Below, in pieces: positions 20,646 through 32,240 of a stretch of 64,000 nt of DNA. Position 1 is the first letter of the stretch; each line of letters opens with the position of its first letter. A program made the translations under genes and the position numbers. A model generated the notes under the pieces. It did not search any database. It was not told where the DNA came from and saw nothing but the letters and a program-made list of their open reading frames with translations. Source of the stretch: Adiantum capillus-veneris (taxonomy: Eukaryota > Streptophyta > Polypodiopsida > Polypodiales > Pteridaceae); contig CM043953.1 in assembly GCA_014529385.2 (NCBI GenBank), positions 75,959,372-76,023,371 on the forward strand, in the 5' to 3' direction.

Positions 20646-21173
20646 TGTAACAGACTAGGACAAGACAACAAAACAGTTCACAAAGACTGGCGCCGCGTTC
20701 GGTATTTCTTTTTGTATTAATCTGTGTTCAAAGTACAAGAGTGTAGGCAGGCGCTCACACTCAGACTCTGCATCCAGATGCTCTGAGTTATGAGGCCTTG
20801 CCTGCTTATTTAAAGAATACAAGGGATGCCAAAAGCAGAGCCCCAAAAGCTGAAAATCAAAAGCCTAAAAATAAAGCAAAGGCTCTTTCTCTTACAAGCT
20901 CTCTTGAGCCAATAGAAAAATAAAGCAAAAGCTTCTCTCTCTCAGTTCTTGCGTGGGAAAAAACGTCGCCCAAAAGCTGTCCCAATTTTCCACAATCAGC
21001 GCCGCTTTTTGCGGGCGTTTGTACTAATGCCACGTGGAAGGTTTTCCGCAAATGTCGGAACTGCCGTACGGCCAGCTACGTCAGCTTTTCCAGTCTTTTC
21101 CATTTTAGCCTACTTTTCCCCGAGACTAAAGTGTATAGGTGTACACTGGCTGCCACGTCACCAATTTGTGACA
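20646..21173 (-). repeat. 3' LTR of A3
   Basis: 528 bp, TGTAACAGACTAGG...CCAATTTGTGACA on the plus strand. The polypurine tract complement TTACCCCCTCTTG follows at 21174. The target duplication AGAAA precedes it. The conserved LTR block near 20685-20720 is partly deleted. Confidence 0.88.
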
Positions 21174-21734
21174 TTACCCCCTCTTGAAAGCATTGTAATC
21201 GCCCTCGATTACGCCTGCAAAACAGACAGAGGCCATAAACTGCCTTAGCAGACACTGACTGTTAGTACCGACACACTAGGAACACACAACTAGCACATGT
21301 ACCAATGGACAGTCACATCACTAGACATCACATGACAAATCACATTCAACATTCATTCGAATCTAAGACCATGATTTATCGGCAATGCAGTTAACAATCG
21401 CATCTAGATCCACTCAGGACCTCATAGATGCCTGATTAACACCTATTGCAACCATGTCTATTCGAGATCATTCAGACCAAAATGCTACAGTCATTTCGCA
21501 CTTAAAAACAAGTCAGGAACACATCAGTTTCATATTCCGGGATTCCATTTCATAAAGTCATACAGCAGAATACTGTCAGCTCTTAGTATCCCTGAAGCTC
21601 AAAGAGACATCAGTTACTCTAGTATTCAAAAATCAAGGCATCTGTTGACAAAGGAGCGGAGTAACGCCCCTCTTGTGCAACCCAGTGCACCAGATCTCCG
21701 GCCAAGCTGAATTCAAGGTTCCATATGGAGTAGA
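21174..21734 (-). other. A3 3' untranslated region
   Basis: Colinear with 16521-17128 and 34692-35272. Nothing coding. Confidence 0.65.
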
Positions 21735-23407
21735 CTATGCTAAACCAAAAGCTTCAAGGTAAAGGTTCACAATCTGAGGAGTATCTGCTAGGTCCTCCTC
21801 CTCCATCCACTTCGCATCCAATGCAGGATAATTCTTGAATTTAACCAAGAACCGCCTTCGTACTTTACCCTTAATCTTTCTGTCTTTATGTGCCAAAATC
21901 TGTTCACGAACAAGGACCTCCTCGTTTTCTTCCAATTCTGGTTGCTCATCCGGCTCCCCTTCTTCAGGCACATCTCCTTTAAAAGGTTTCAAGAGACTCA
22001 CATGAAATGCATTGTGAATCCTTCAAGTGTCAAGCAGTTTCAGTCGGAAGGAGACATAATTGATCTTTTTGGAGATCTGGAAAGGTCCATAGAATCTCAT
22101 ACTAAGCTTTGGAGAAAAGCCTCTCCTTTCCCTTCTTCTTTCGCAGGCGTGCCTTCTCAAAACGTTCATCCTCCTTCAATATCAAATCGCGACGATGGTG
22201 ATTCGCTGCCTTTTTTTGTCTTTCTTGAGATTTCTGCAAAGCCTCGCGGACCTTGGCAAAAGCGTGTCCAAGTCGCGTGTGTACTCATCGGCTTCAAAAA
22301 TCTTACCCTTCGTGCTTAGGAAAGGTGGAACCTTCGCAACACCTTCAATAATGTCAAATGGCGCCTTTCCCGTCGAAGAGTGTATCACCAAAGGTAGATA
22401 CTTTTCCCATTAAGTTTTTTAATCCGAGATATAAGACTTCAATAAATCTAAAACCACTAAATTGGCAATCTCAGATTGCCCGTCAGTCTGCGGGTGGAAA
22501 GAAGATGAGAACTGCAAGCGCGTGCCAATGTTCTCGCAAATTGCCTTCCAAAACAAACTCGTAAATCTGGCATCCCTGTCAGAGACAATCGTCTCAGGCA
22601 TGCAATGTAATCTGAAAATTGGGCCACAAACAGTCTTGCTAAGTGATCCGGCTTGACTGTTTTCTTCACTAGAATGAAATGAGCCTGCTTGTCCAGATAC
22701 CATCGTGACCACTCTGTGTTCTCGGGAGATCAAAAATAAAATCCATTGCAATACTTTCCCAAGGGCGGGTGGGTATGGGCAAAGGCTGTAACAATCCCTG
22801 TGCTTTATGCTTGTCAAACTTGACCTTCTGGCATACCAAGCAACTGCGCACAAACTCGTCCACATCCTTCTCGAGTCTCGGCCAAAAGAAGTATCTCTCT
22901 ACCCCTTTCATGGTGGTAGCAATGCCGCTATGACACGTAAAAGGCGGACAGTGGCATTCGGTCATAACCTTTTCCCTCAACGGCTATGTAACGCACAACA
23001 TGGTTTTCCTCATCAAGTAGCCATCCCGAATGGAATATCCTGCTACTCTCTCCCCATCCTGTATCCGTGTGAAAACGTCTGTAGAATCCGTATCTGTGGC
23101 ATACTGGTCGACCATATCCTCGAAGCTCCTATGGTGAATTGCGGAAATAGCCAGATCCCACGACATCCGAGACAAAGCATCTGCCACCAAATTCTTCTGT
23201 CCTTGAATATGGACAATCTGGAAGTGAAGCTGTGACAAGATGTTCGCCCACAGCATCTGCTTTCCCGATAGCTGCTTCTGTGACAAGAAGTAGCGTAAAC
23301 TCTAATGGTCTGTAAAGACAGTAAAATCCGCTCCGAATAGGTAATGCCGCCACTGAGTAAGAGCATGGATAACCGCGAAAAGCTCTTTCTCATAAATCTA
23401 TGCTGTC
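21735..23407 (-). pseudogene. A3 pol, RNase H to chromodomain-like tail
   Basis: Minus strand: RNase H (22984-23393; FHFQIVHIQGQKNLVADALSR), integrase zinc domain (22669-22980; HCPPFTCHSGIATTMKGVE, where the second zinc His is in CHSG instead of GHRG), catalytic core in two frames (22419-22760; VSDRDARFTSLFWK, FHPQTDGQSEIAN), C-terminal domain and chromodomain (21735-22001; RRRFLVKFKNYPALDAKWMEE, ending EAFGLA). A short deletion near 22690 removes part of the core. It continues at 28587 beyond the LINE. Confidence 0.85.
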
Positions 23408-23756
23408 AATTCCGTGGTCGACGACGACAAGGGCCACAGCGATAGCCTGGCACTCAGAGTGGTCCTCAAGCACCTACTCAGCAGCAGTGGGTTCCCGCAG
23501 GGAACCGGTTCGATCCCCTCTTGAGCAGGATGAGGTCCTCGACAGCTCCTTCCCCCCCAGAGTTCCTCCCCTCCTCATCATCCTCCCCCCTGCCGCCTCT
23601 TCTCCCCGCCCCTCTACCTCTGCCGCTCCCCCCCGCCCCTCTTCTCCACCGCTCCTCCCTGCTCCTACTCCCCCCCCTCCCGCTTCAGTTCCACAGTCGA
23701 CCCAAGGGGCAAGGCCTTCTTCGGCTGCTAGGAGATCTCTTGGCAGCGCCTTTGCC

Positions 23757-24434
23757 ATGAGTCGCTTGGCGAGAGAGGGACAGCCTTTCTTACGACCCCC
23801 TCTACACGTACAGACGTCCCCCCTTGCAGCTATCCCTCGTGGTCTAACGAGCAGCTACATCCGACGTCAATGGGACTTCTTCGACTACGACTTTACTCGT
23901 TTTCTCAGCGACCCCTCAGCAGACCATGAGGCAGCTTGCTTCAGGGTCCATGTTCTGTTCCTTGCAGCTAGGGGGACAGAGGCCTTGGAGTCAGCAGTTG
24001 GCTTCTCCTTTTCCCTTTGCGGCAGGGACCAGACTGAGTGGACTCTCGACTCAGTGTTGGGACGGTTGCACACACAGGTCCTAGAGTTCTCTCACTACAT
24101 GGAAGAACTAGGAGTTACAAACATGCTTGAGACTTTGTGGCCATTGGCCAAGTTTGCGATGACACCTCTAGATATAGCAGGATGTAGACACATTGTGGTT
24201 TACTTCTTTGCCGATACACAGTGCTTGCTATGCTATGTACACATTCATGAGGACTCCTCGACAGAGGAGGTTGCTTTACGTACGGCCTGCTCTGCTTGGG
24301 CTTGGGCCAGGCACTCGTTGCAGTCACGCCTATCTAGAGGACGCTCGGATGCGGATTACTCACCATCCAAGCCAGCCTCGAAGATAGCCTGTCTAGCTGC
24401 TACGGCAGCATCTGTTCTCTCTCGCTCCCCATGA
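23757..24434 (+). CDS. LINE ORF1-like protein
   Basis: The frame is open from 23400 to 24434, but the first ATG (23400) lies in the flanking element and the first ATG inside the LINE in this frame is 23757. Upstream in-frame residues (about 23520-23750) are strongly Pro/Ser-rich with no start codon inside the LINE. This suggests the real ORF1 began further upstream and the LINE is 5'-truncated. I see no zinc knuckle or RNA-recognition motif. LINE ORF1 proteins normally bind the element RNA; that role is inferred from position only. It ends TGA overlapping the ORF2 ATG. Confidence 0.6.
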   Translation: MSRLAREGQPFLRPPLHVQTSPLAAIPRGLTSSYIRRQWDFFDYDFTRFLSDPSADHEAACFRVHVLFLAARGTEALESAVGFSFSLCGRDQTEWTLDSVLGRLHTQVLEFSHYMEELGVTNMLETLWPLAKFAMTPLDIAGCRHIVVYFFADTQCLLCYVHIHEDSSTEEVALRTACSAWAWARHSLQSRLSRGRSDADYSPSKPASKIACLAATAASVLSRSP

Positions 24435-27400
24435 GGATCGTCTCATGGAACGTGCAGGGACTAGGTGGGCCCCAGTTTCAGCGTCAGCAGGGCCGACTGC
24501 ATCAGGAGCTTCAACGCTGCCTTGTGGGAGGAGAGATTGATCTCCTTATGCTTCAGGAGCACCATCTGTGTGAGAGCCGCATTAGACGTTGTGGTCAGCT
24601 CTTGCGTGGACGATATGATACTTTTTTGGTCAGCTGCTTTTGGACTTGGAGGCATCCAGGGTGGGGTATGTATGACTATTGCGGACTCTTTGCAGCAGGC
24701 CATTGTGGGCAGAGGGATTATTGTGCCAGGCAAGGCTCAGTGGATTACTATGCAGGTTCAGGGTTGCCTAGTGGGCTTCCTAAACATCTATGCGCCCAAT
24801 GTGGCGAGTGCTCGAGCAGAGTTTTGGTCACAGATAGTTGAGTCTCTGCCGCAGGCAGAACACTGGTGCATAGGAGGGGACTTCAACATGTTGGAGGACC
24901 CTTCTGACAAGATTGGTGGTGGCCATGCTACTGTGCATGGAGTTGAGTTGGCAGCTTGGGAGAGGTTTTGTATGACTCTGAGGGTCTTGGATGTTTGGTA
25001 GCACTCTAGTTTTGTGAGGCCCCCAGACAGCCTTGCCTTCTCTCGTTCGGACCACAGAGTGGGAGGAGTGAATCTATCGCGGATGGATCGCTTCTACACT
25101 AGTGACCATTTCAGTGACTTGGGAGGGACAGTTGGCATTCTAATAGGGACCTCCTTCTCGGACTATGCACCAGTGATCCTCAGAGTGACAGACGGGCAGA
25201 GGAGAGGGAGCACGATGCTTCGCATCCCAGAGAGGGTCTTGTTGGACTCTGCACTCAGAGAGCGAGTAGCCGCTCTCTGGACAAAGAGCTTGGACAGGCA
25301 GGATTCTCCTGCTGACAGAGTGGCCTCAGGACTAGCTCAGATTAGCCGTTTCTTTCTCCATGAGTCTTTGGCTCGCCGGGTTGCAGCGAGAGAGGAGGAG
25401 CAGCGTCTCAGACGGGGCATTGCTTCGTTACAGAGGATGTAGGAGCAGCATCCAGACAATCCTTGGTTAGAGGAGCAACTACAGCAGGCTCGACAGGAGC
25501 TTGTTAGCACAGAGGAGAGGGATCATGAGTTTGCTTTCCACCGACAGGCATCTCAATGGACACGGGTGGGCGACAGAGTGACTGGTGCTTTCTTTGACGC
25601 AGTGGGACCTCGGCACTCGCATGCCAAGGTCAATCTGTTGAGGAGGGTAGGGCCCTCCCCCGTGGTAGCTGTCCCAGTGAGGATGGGCTGACTCCCAGTT
25701 TTTTTTTAGAGTACTGGGACCTGCTTGGCCCAAATCTCTGTAGTGCTTTTCAGTACATTTTGCACACAAGAGTGATGCCTGACAGCATGAGTGAGGGCTT
25801 GATCTACCTCATTCCCAAGAAGGGTGGCTCCTTGGATGAGATTCGACAGTGGCGCACCATCACCATCCTCAACTCAGCCAAGGGTCCGAGTTTGAGGATT
25901 CAGCCACTTCTAGAGAGCCTTATACATGGGACTCATACAGGTTTTGTCAAGGAACGCAGTATCCTTGACAACATCTTTACTTTTTGGGAGGCTTCTGCCC
26001 TAGCACGGCTCCGTGGTGAGGACCTAGTGATTCTTCTTCTCGATTTTGAGAAGGCATACGACAGAGTTGACTTGGGGCTTTCTAGAGGGCACTCTATGCA
26101 GGATGGGCTTCTCAGATGCTTGGATCAGAGGGGTGTCAGCTTTGTACAGACAGGCTCACAGTCAGGTACTTTTGGCAAGAGGCAGAGGTGATCGCTTCAT
26201 GGTCACACGTTTGGTCAGACAGGGCTGTCCTCTTGCCCCCTTCCTCTTTCTGTTCTATGCGGAGGCGATGAGCAGGTTTTTGGTGTCGCAGCAGGTTGGT
26301 CTACGGGGCTTAGCACTCCCTACTCGGGGAGATGAGCTATTGGACGATGAGTTTGCCGACGACTCAGCCTTGTACTTAGATGGTCAAGAGGCCAACCTTC
26401 ACAAGTGTGAGCAGGCTATGGAGACCATCTGTTGTGCATCAGACGCACTGATCAACTGGAGAAAGACAGTGGCTTTCTCGGTTGGTAGTGCTCCTGTGCC
26501 CGATTGGACGCCAGGAGAGGGTTTTAGGTGGATTCCCCCAAGGACTTGTCTCCCGAGTAGCAGATTGCTCCCCTCCTCCTGTCTATCAGGAGGAAGTTGT
26601 TACAATGGAGCTCGGCACGACTTTCTTTGGCTGGCAGAGTAGTAGTGGCCAACCAGGTGTTGTTGGCGACTATGTGGTACATCACTTCTTGCTGGATCTT
26701 CTCGAGTTCTTGTATCAGCCAGGTAGAGAGGCTGATCAGGAACTTCCTTTGGTCAGGACGTGACACCCAGATAGCCCGAGCCAAGGTGGCTTGGCAGGTC
26801 ATCACTCTTCCTTGTTCACAGGGAGGGCTTGGGATCATTGACCCAGCACAACAGAGTAGAGCCCTTCTTGGGAAGTTCATAGTCAGAGGACTTCTTCCAG
26901 GTGAGGAGCCTTGGAAGGAGTTCTTGCTACAGTGGCTTCGTGCTAGGGTGCCTCAGGCTAAAGGCCCTTGGCGACCTTCGACCAGATGGATCTTCACAGA
27001 GATGCGCAGAGTTGGTTTGACCAGGAGACTGGAGGATCGCTTCGCTGTGAGCTCGCTTCGATCTTGGGAGCTCTTGCGGCGAGGCTTGGAGCAGAGACAG
27101 CCTACTTGCACGGAGGAGCGCCTACGGAAGCCCCTTGTCTGGAACCCCATGGTTAGCACTCAGAGAGGCCACTTGGTTGGCAGTTGGCCTCATGTTTCCT
27201 GGGGTCCCATGGCAACGGGTCCAATGCGCTCTTTAGGTGACTGGTTAGAGTTCACAGGCTTGTCAGAGGAGGTGCATGGCTTCCAGCTACAGGGCATGAG
27301 AGGGGTGCAGAGCATGTGCCACGACATCTCAGAGGCAGTTCTAGTTGAGTGGCTTACGCATCTCGAGCCAGTAGCACCCAGGTGGATGGGAGCCTTCACA

Positions 27401-28390
27401 CGACTGGAGGTTCTCATCTCAGTCAGGGCCTGCTCAGAGACTATTCCATCCCTTTTCTTCGAGCTTCAGGGTGGGGGACGCTTACAGCGAGTTGCAGTAG
27501 AGGCCCCGCAGGTGGCAAAGTGCTGTTTTCAGAGAATCAGAGTAGTGGGCATCTGAGGGAGGATTTGTGTCATCGAGCGTGACCCACCAGCTCTTGAGAC
27601 TGGACACTGGAGACTGTGGGCTTGGGAGTGCTGTCCACTGGCACGAGTACAGTGGGATCCTGGCGAGTGTCTCTCAAGGGACCCCTTCTCTTCTGCAGAC
27701 CACCCAGGTGTCCCGTTCTTTCACAGCTGAGTTCTTGGTAGCCTTTTGGGAGAGGTTGTGGGACTCCAGACAGCCGAGGCGAGTCACCTTGTTTCAGTGG
27801 CTGGTCGCACACAGAGCTACAACAGTTGGGAGCTGGCTAGTGCATAGTGGTCTCTTGGCCGCATGTGCCGCTTGTGACCATCTTGTGGAGAGTCAACGTC
27901 ATTGTCTTTGGGACTATCCTTCGGCCCAACAGGTGTGGCTTCGAGTTCTTCGATTATGCCTGCTCTCTCCACGGCTCGACAGTACACTTGGGGAGCAGCG
28001 GCTTGGTCCACCCTCACGGGTCCGGCACTTCAGTTTGAGCTATCTTCCACCACCAGCAGGATGATAGTGATGCAAGAGGGGCGACCTACACTCCAGCCTG
28101 CTACAAAGCTTACTCCACAGGAGTGGTGCAGTGAGAGAGAGGAGTGTTGGGAGCTCATCAGTGGCCTGACACTCTGGTTCATCTAGCGGGCCCATTGCTT
28201 CTGCATCTTTGAGGCTCCCCTGTGCCACCAGCAGAGACTGTTCGCGATTTTTGGCTAGAGCTGATCCACACTCTCAGAGGACAGCTCGAGGGACTACATG
28301 GCAGCTCCGATCGCATGCAGGGCCGCAGAGAGGCTTTCCTTCGACTCTAGCGTCCTGGGCCTTTCTACACCATGGTCCAGGGTGTACTCC
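24431..28390 (+). pseudogene. LINE ORF2: endonuclease, reverse transcriptase, zinc-binding domain
   Basis: ATG 24431 opens MRIVSWNVQGLGG, the start of an apurinic-type endonuclease. The Glu in LLMLQEHHL, then NIYAPN, GGDFNM and SRMDRFYTS follow after a frameshift near 24630. The late motif reads SFSDYAPV where SDHxP is usual, so the catalytic His is Tyr. TAG stops fall at 24999 and 25440. RT: LIYLIPKKGG (25793), LLLDFEKAYDRVDL (26033), RQGCPLAPFLF (26217), FADDSALYLDG (26352). The C-terminal part includes a zf-RVT-like stretch (VTLFQWLVAHRA, then CAACDHLVESQRHCLW, 27787-27910). Several frameshifts make it inactive. Such a protein nicks the target and primes reverse transcription from the nick. 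Confidence 0.88.
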
Positions 28391-28586
28391 GATGGCACTA
28401 CCGACCACATGTGTGTCTTTCCCCTCCCCCCATTTCTTGATTTAGCCCCATTGTACATATGCTAGTTTTTTCATTGGGAGAGTCTCCCACCATGGTTGTT
28501 GTAGCCCTCTCTTGAAGAGGTGGTTGTAGCCCTATGGGCAGTTTCAGTAACTAATAGAAGGATCTTTTTCTCGGAAAAAAAATTCC

Positions 28587-29655
28587 GGCCTTGAGAACAA
28601 TTGGCTCTCGTAAGCAATGACATGGCCTTCTTGCATTAAGACCGCACCTAGACTACGACCACAAGCATCACAATATACTTCAAATGACTTGTGCAAGTCC
28701 GGCAAAGTCAAAACTAGTCCCTAGTCAATTTCTCTTTCAATGTCTGAAAGGCAGTCACCTCTGTGGGTCCCCACAAGAAAGGGACTCCTTTATGTGTCAA
28801 GACTCAAGATATGCAAAGGGGAAGCAACCTCTGTAAACTTTCGAATGAACCGCCTATAGTACGAACACAATCCCAAGAAGCTTCTAACTTCATGGACATT
28901 CTTCAACTCGAGCCAATCAGGGATAGTCTCTATCTTGGCCGGATCCATCTGCACTCCTGCTGCTGACACAATGTGTCCCAAAAAGTGTGTATTTGGTAAG
29001 AAAAATTCACTTTTCTTTGCATTACTCACTAACTTGTGATCTCGTAATGCCTGAAAGACTTGAAGCAGATGATCACTATGTTCTACCTCATCCTTGAAGA
29101 AAACAATGATATCGTCAAAGAAAGTGCCAACAAATAGCTTGTACTCTCAAAAAATATTGTCCATCATCCGATTAAATGTCACAGGAGCATTGGTTAAGTC
29201 AAAAGGCATCACCAAAACCTCAAATAATGTCCGAAAGACAGTCTTGCAGACGTTTCCCGGCGCGAATCGGATCTGATGATATCTACTTTTCAAGTCGATC
29301 TTGCTAAAGCACGAGGATCCCTGAAGTCGGTCAAGTATACCATCGATTCTAGGAATCGGCAATCAGTTCTTAATGGTGATTTTGTTGAGAGCACTGTAAT
29401 CGATGCACATTCTCCAAGATCCGTCTTTCTTCAAAACCAATAGCACAGGAGAGCAATACGGTGAAGTACTAGGCTGGACAAGACCCTTTTCCAAGAGGTC
29501 TTTCACTTGGTTCATAATTTCTTCATTCTGGGCTCGGCTCACACGATAAGGTGGCCGGTTTGGTGGTGTGCTTCCAAGTATCAGATCAATAGTATGATCT
29601 TCAAGACGAGCAGGTGGTAACTCGCCTCTCGGGGCCGGCAATGCGTGCAAAATTT
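28587..29655 (-). pseudogene. A3 pol, reverse transcriptase region
   Basis: Minus strand: linker and RT N-terminus (29363-29650; [41 protein letters not shown]), palm (29147-29362; [15 protein letters not shown]), the catalytic FFDD motif near 29106-29120, then NVHEVRSFLGLCSYYRRFIR (28790-29029). It joins the RNase H part at 23407 across the LINE. Frameshifts are present. Family A identity ends near the AAAATTTT at about 29650. Confidence 0.85.
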
Positions 29656-29799
29656 TCTATGTGCGAACTATATGCTATGCAGTTTTGGGCAAATCCCAAT
29701 TACGTACCTGTTCCACCTTCGCCGGATCTAGCTTGATGCCTTTTGCAGAAATGATATAACCTAGGTTAGTAACTTCAATGAGAAAAAACTCAGATTTCT
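29656..29799 (-). pseudogene. inverted fragment of the family B RT
   Basis: The minus strand reads KKSEFFLIEVTNLGYIISAK, then GIKLDPAKVEQVRNWDLPKT. This is the segment that should follow IAAKK at 20645 in the family B RT (end of RT palm, start of connection). Its start carries AGAAA, the A3 target duplication, directly next to the A3 5' LTR. It therefore belongs to the family B element interrupted by A3 and has been carried along in the inversion. Confidence 0.8.
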
Positions 29800-30340
29800 T
29801 GTCACAAATTGGTGATGTGGCAGCCAGTGTACACCCACACACTTTAGTCCCAAGGAAAAGCAGGCTGAAATGGAAAAGATTGGAAAAGCTGACGTGGCTG
29901 GCCGTACGGTAGTTCTGACATTCGCAGAAAACCTGCCACGTGGCAGTAGTACGAACGCCCGCAAAAAGCGGCGTTGATTGCGGAAATTTGGGACAGCTTT
30001 TGGGCGATGTTTTTTTTCCACGCAAGAACTGAGAGAGAGAAGCTTTTGCTTTATTTTCTTTTGGCTCAAGAGAGCTTGTGAGAGAAAGAACCTTTGCTTT
30101 ATTTTTAGGCTTTTGATTTTTAGCTTTTGGGGCTCTGCTTTTGGTATCCCTTGTATTCTTTAAATAAGCAGGCAGGGCCTCATAACTCAGAGCATCTGGA
30201 CGCGGAGTCTGAGTGTGAGCGCCTGCCCGCACTCTTGTACTTGGAACACAGATTAATACACAAAGAAATACTGAAAGCGGCATCAGTCTTTGTGAACTGT
30301 TTTGAAGTGAATTTGTGTTGTGTTGTCCAAGTCTGTTACA
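29800..30340 (+). repeat. 5' LTR of A3, inverted
   Basis: 541 bp, TGTCACAAATTGG...AAGTCTGTTACA, the reverse complement of the family A LTR layout at 20646-21173. A TTTAAATAAGC TATA-like element is at about 30159. A primer-site remnant TGGTACCATAGCGC follows at 30342-30355, diverged from TGGTATCAGAGC. Confidence 0.88.
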
Positions 30341-30546
30341 ATGGTACCATAGCGCAGACAGATTCTTCTTCCACCGAAAATCCGATCCCTTTTTACAGCG
30401 CGCACAGCTTTTGGGCAAGAATCCTCGTGTCCCGACCTCGGACTTATTAGCCACTCCCACCCTTCATACATCACGCATCCGGCGCGCTCCCATCTTCATC
30501 GCTCTGTCTTACAGGGCATAAAGCCATTAAAAATCCAAGATTACAC

Positions 30547-31812
30547 ATGGGTTCTGGTGAAGAATTTGAGAGAGATGACACTTCTCAATGGGAAGGCAAA
30601 GAAAGGTTGAAGATGCGGCGCGGGAACTGAAGAAAAGAATGAAGATTTTGGGCACAAAAAAAATCGCAAGAAAAGGAGTTCAAACATCAACTGCAAATTG
30701 GCATACGTGTGAACAGATTGATTACGTACTCCAGGAACCCGAGATTGGTAATACACCTGAAGAATTGCCCAATTGATACGATTTACTCGAGATGGCGTGT
30801 GGCCATTGCTTCTCCTCTCAGGTAGGGAGTAAAGCCGAAAAGACAGACGAATGCAGAAAAGCAGAACCTGTACTCGCAGAAAAGACATGGACAAGCGAAG
30901 AAAAAAGCCAAGCTTCGGAAAGGGCAAGAAAAAGTAAGTTTCACCCAGTTTCTGACAGTTCTACAGAGGACTCGTCTTCGGATAGTTCGGACTCCCACGA
31001 TCACAGATTTTATGCAAAGAAGAAGAATTTCTATAAAGCCAACCAGTATGACTTCCTCGAAGATAAAAGCAAGAAAGTAAAAGAATTTTAAAGAAAGTGG
31101 ACACTCGATTTGAATCCTTCGCAAGATACTCGAACATGGTGGTTCACTCTTCTATTGAGAAAGGAAGCTCCGATTGAATGGTTGAAAGGCTTTTTATTCT
31201 TGGCTGACTCGGGAGTACGAACAAGATATACGAACTGCTTGGAATCATCCTCGGATGACTAAGAAAGATTCTTTGGACGCTTATTGCGACAGATTTTGAA
31301 ACTCTTTTATACCAGCCTCTTTATCTACGAAGGTCTTGTTGAACAAATTGAGCGATTTTCCTACAGAGATCCAAGACTATTGCTTGGAACAAAAGTTGAA
31401 TTCTATTCAAGAATTGATGGGTCATGCGAGTCGGGGTTTTGCGATACACTATCACACTCCACTGATGAGATCTTGACTCAGAGAACCCAATAGACCTCTC
31501 AAAATGAATGTAGAAAGAGAAAGAGTTCCCAGAACAAAGAAAAGCATGATACACCTCCCCGACACTCTTAGAGAAAGGGTTATCTATCTCAAAGAGGGGA
31601 AATGTTTTGGATGCGAAGAACATGGGCATATCTCCGCAAAGTGCCCCACAAAGGCACAGCAAGAACAGATTGAAGATAGGCCAAAGAGTTTTAGAACAGC
31701 AAAGGTATGTGGCAGAAAGGCGAACGAAAACAGAACTAGTACCACATTGCGTGGGGCCCGAACAGAATCAATGAATGAAAGTACAAACTTTGCCGCTTTT
31801 AGGGCAAAGTGA
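30547..31812 (+). pseudogene. A3 gag (inverted segment)
   Basis: It begins near ATG 30547. Recognisable parts: the Ser/Asp-rich linker (STEDSSSDSSDSHDHR), KKNFYKANQYDFLEDKSKK (30792-31091), matching A5 gag near 39430-39500, and the zinc knuckle CFGCEEHGHISAKCP at about 31606-31650. It is broken into at least three frames with stops. The protein would form the nucleocapsid. Confidence 0.8.
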
Positions 31813-32240
31813 AGGATCAGGAAGCCCTCTTTTTCTTTGATGAAGGAGCCAAGGCCAACTTCTTTTGGAATTGGCGGCTCGATTTGATATTACGCCCGCA
31901 GGCTGAGGTAGTTTAAGTGGCACTTGGACGGGATGTGGCCATTACACGGATCATTGGCAAACTTCGTTTGCAATGAAAGGGGTGCTTAGGACACGGGGAT
32001 TTCTACGTAATTTCCTTGGGAGATTGTGACGTCCTACTCGAAATCCCTTGGTACCACAAGAACAACACTGTGGTTGACTACCGGGCCGAGAAAACGACTT
32101 TGACAAAAGAAGGGCTCAGAGATTGTAGTTGATGAACTTCAGTTTCTTTATTCACTTTTTTGGGAAGAGAACTAAACGATAAATGAAGGTCGAATATGTT
32201 TTGACCTGAACAAAGAACGCCAAAATTTTTCTCCACACTC
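31813..32240 (+). pseudogene. A3 protease region (inverted segment)
   Basis: Reads KDQEALFFFDEGAKANFF near 31815-31865, the aspartic protease active site with D-E-G instead of D-S/T-G. It is followed by the conserved GDCDVLLEIPWYHKNN stretch (about 32020-32070) and the DKERQNF linker. Family A identity stops near 32240, where family B RNase H begins. Confidence 0.75.

Larger units (their letters stand above)
23414..28580 (+). mobile_element. LINE (L1-type non-LTR retrotransposon)
   Basis: About 5.2 kb inserted in A3 RNase H. The target duplication is AATTCC (23408-23413 and 28581-28586) and the element ends in an A-rich tail (CGGAAAAAA). The empty site is visible in A2 (about 18836-18850). 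Two coding regions overlap by ATGA at 24431-24434. The 5' untranslated region is short and the element may be slightly 5'-truncated. A related 3' fragment is at 14598-15897. Confidence 0.9.
20646..32240 (-). mobile_element. family A chromovirus A3, with LINE insertion and inverted 5' end
   Basis: The 3' LTR (20646-21173), 3' untranslated region and pol run in minus orientation to about 29655, interrupted by a LINE (23414-28580). The remaining 5' part (protease, gag, primer site, 5' LTR) lies at 29800-32240 in plus orientation, preceded by a 144-bp piece of the host element. The left flank is AGAAA (20641-20645). The inverted LTR is flanked by TTTCT (29795-29799), the reverse complement. Together these parts form one whole element whose 5' third was flipped after insertion. 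Confidence 0.8.

Noticed and set aside
23474-23758. Gly-rich minus-strand ORF
   Set aside because: Antisense of the C-rich Pro/Ser coding stretch of LINE ORF1.
30127-30450. 107-codon plus-strand ORF
   Set aside because: Lies across the A3 LTR/primer-site junction; no protein similarity.
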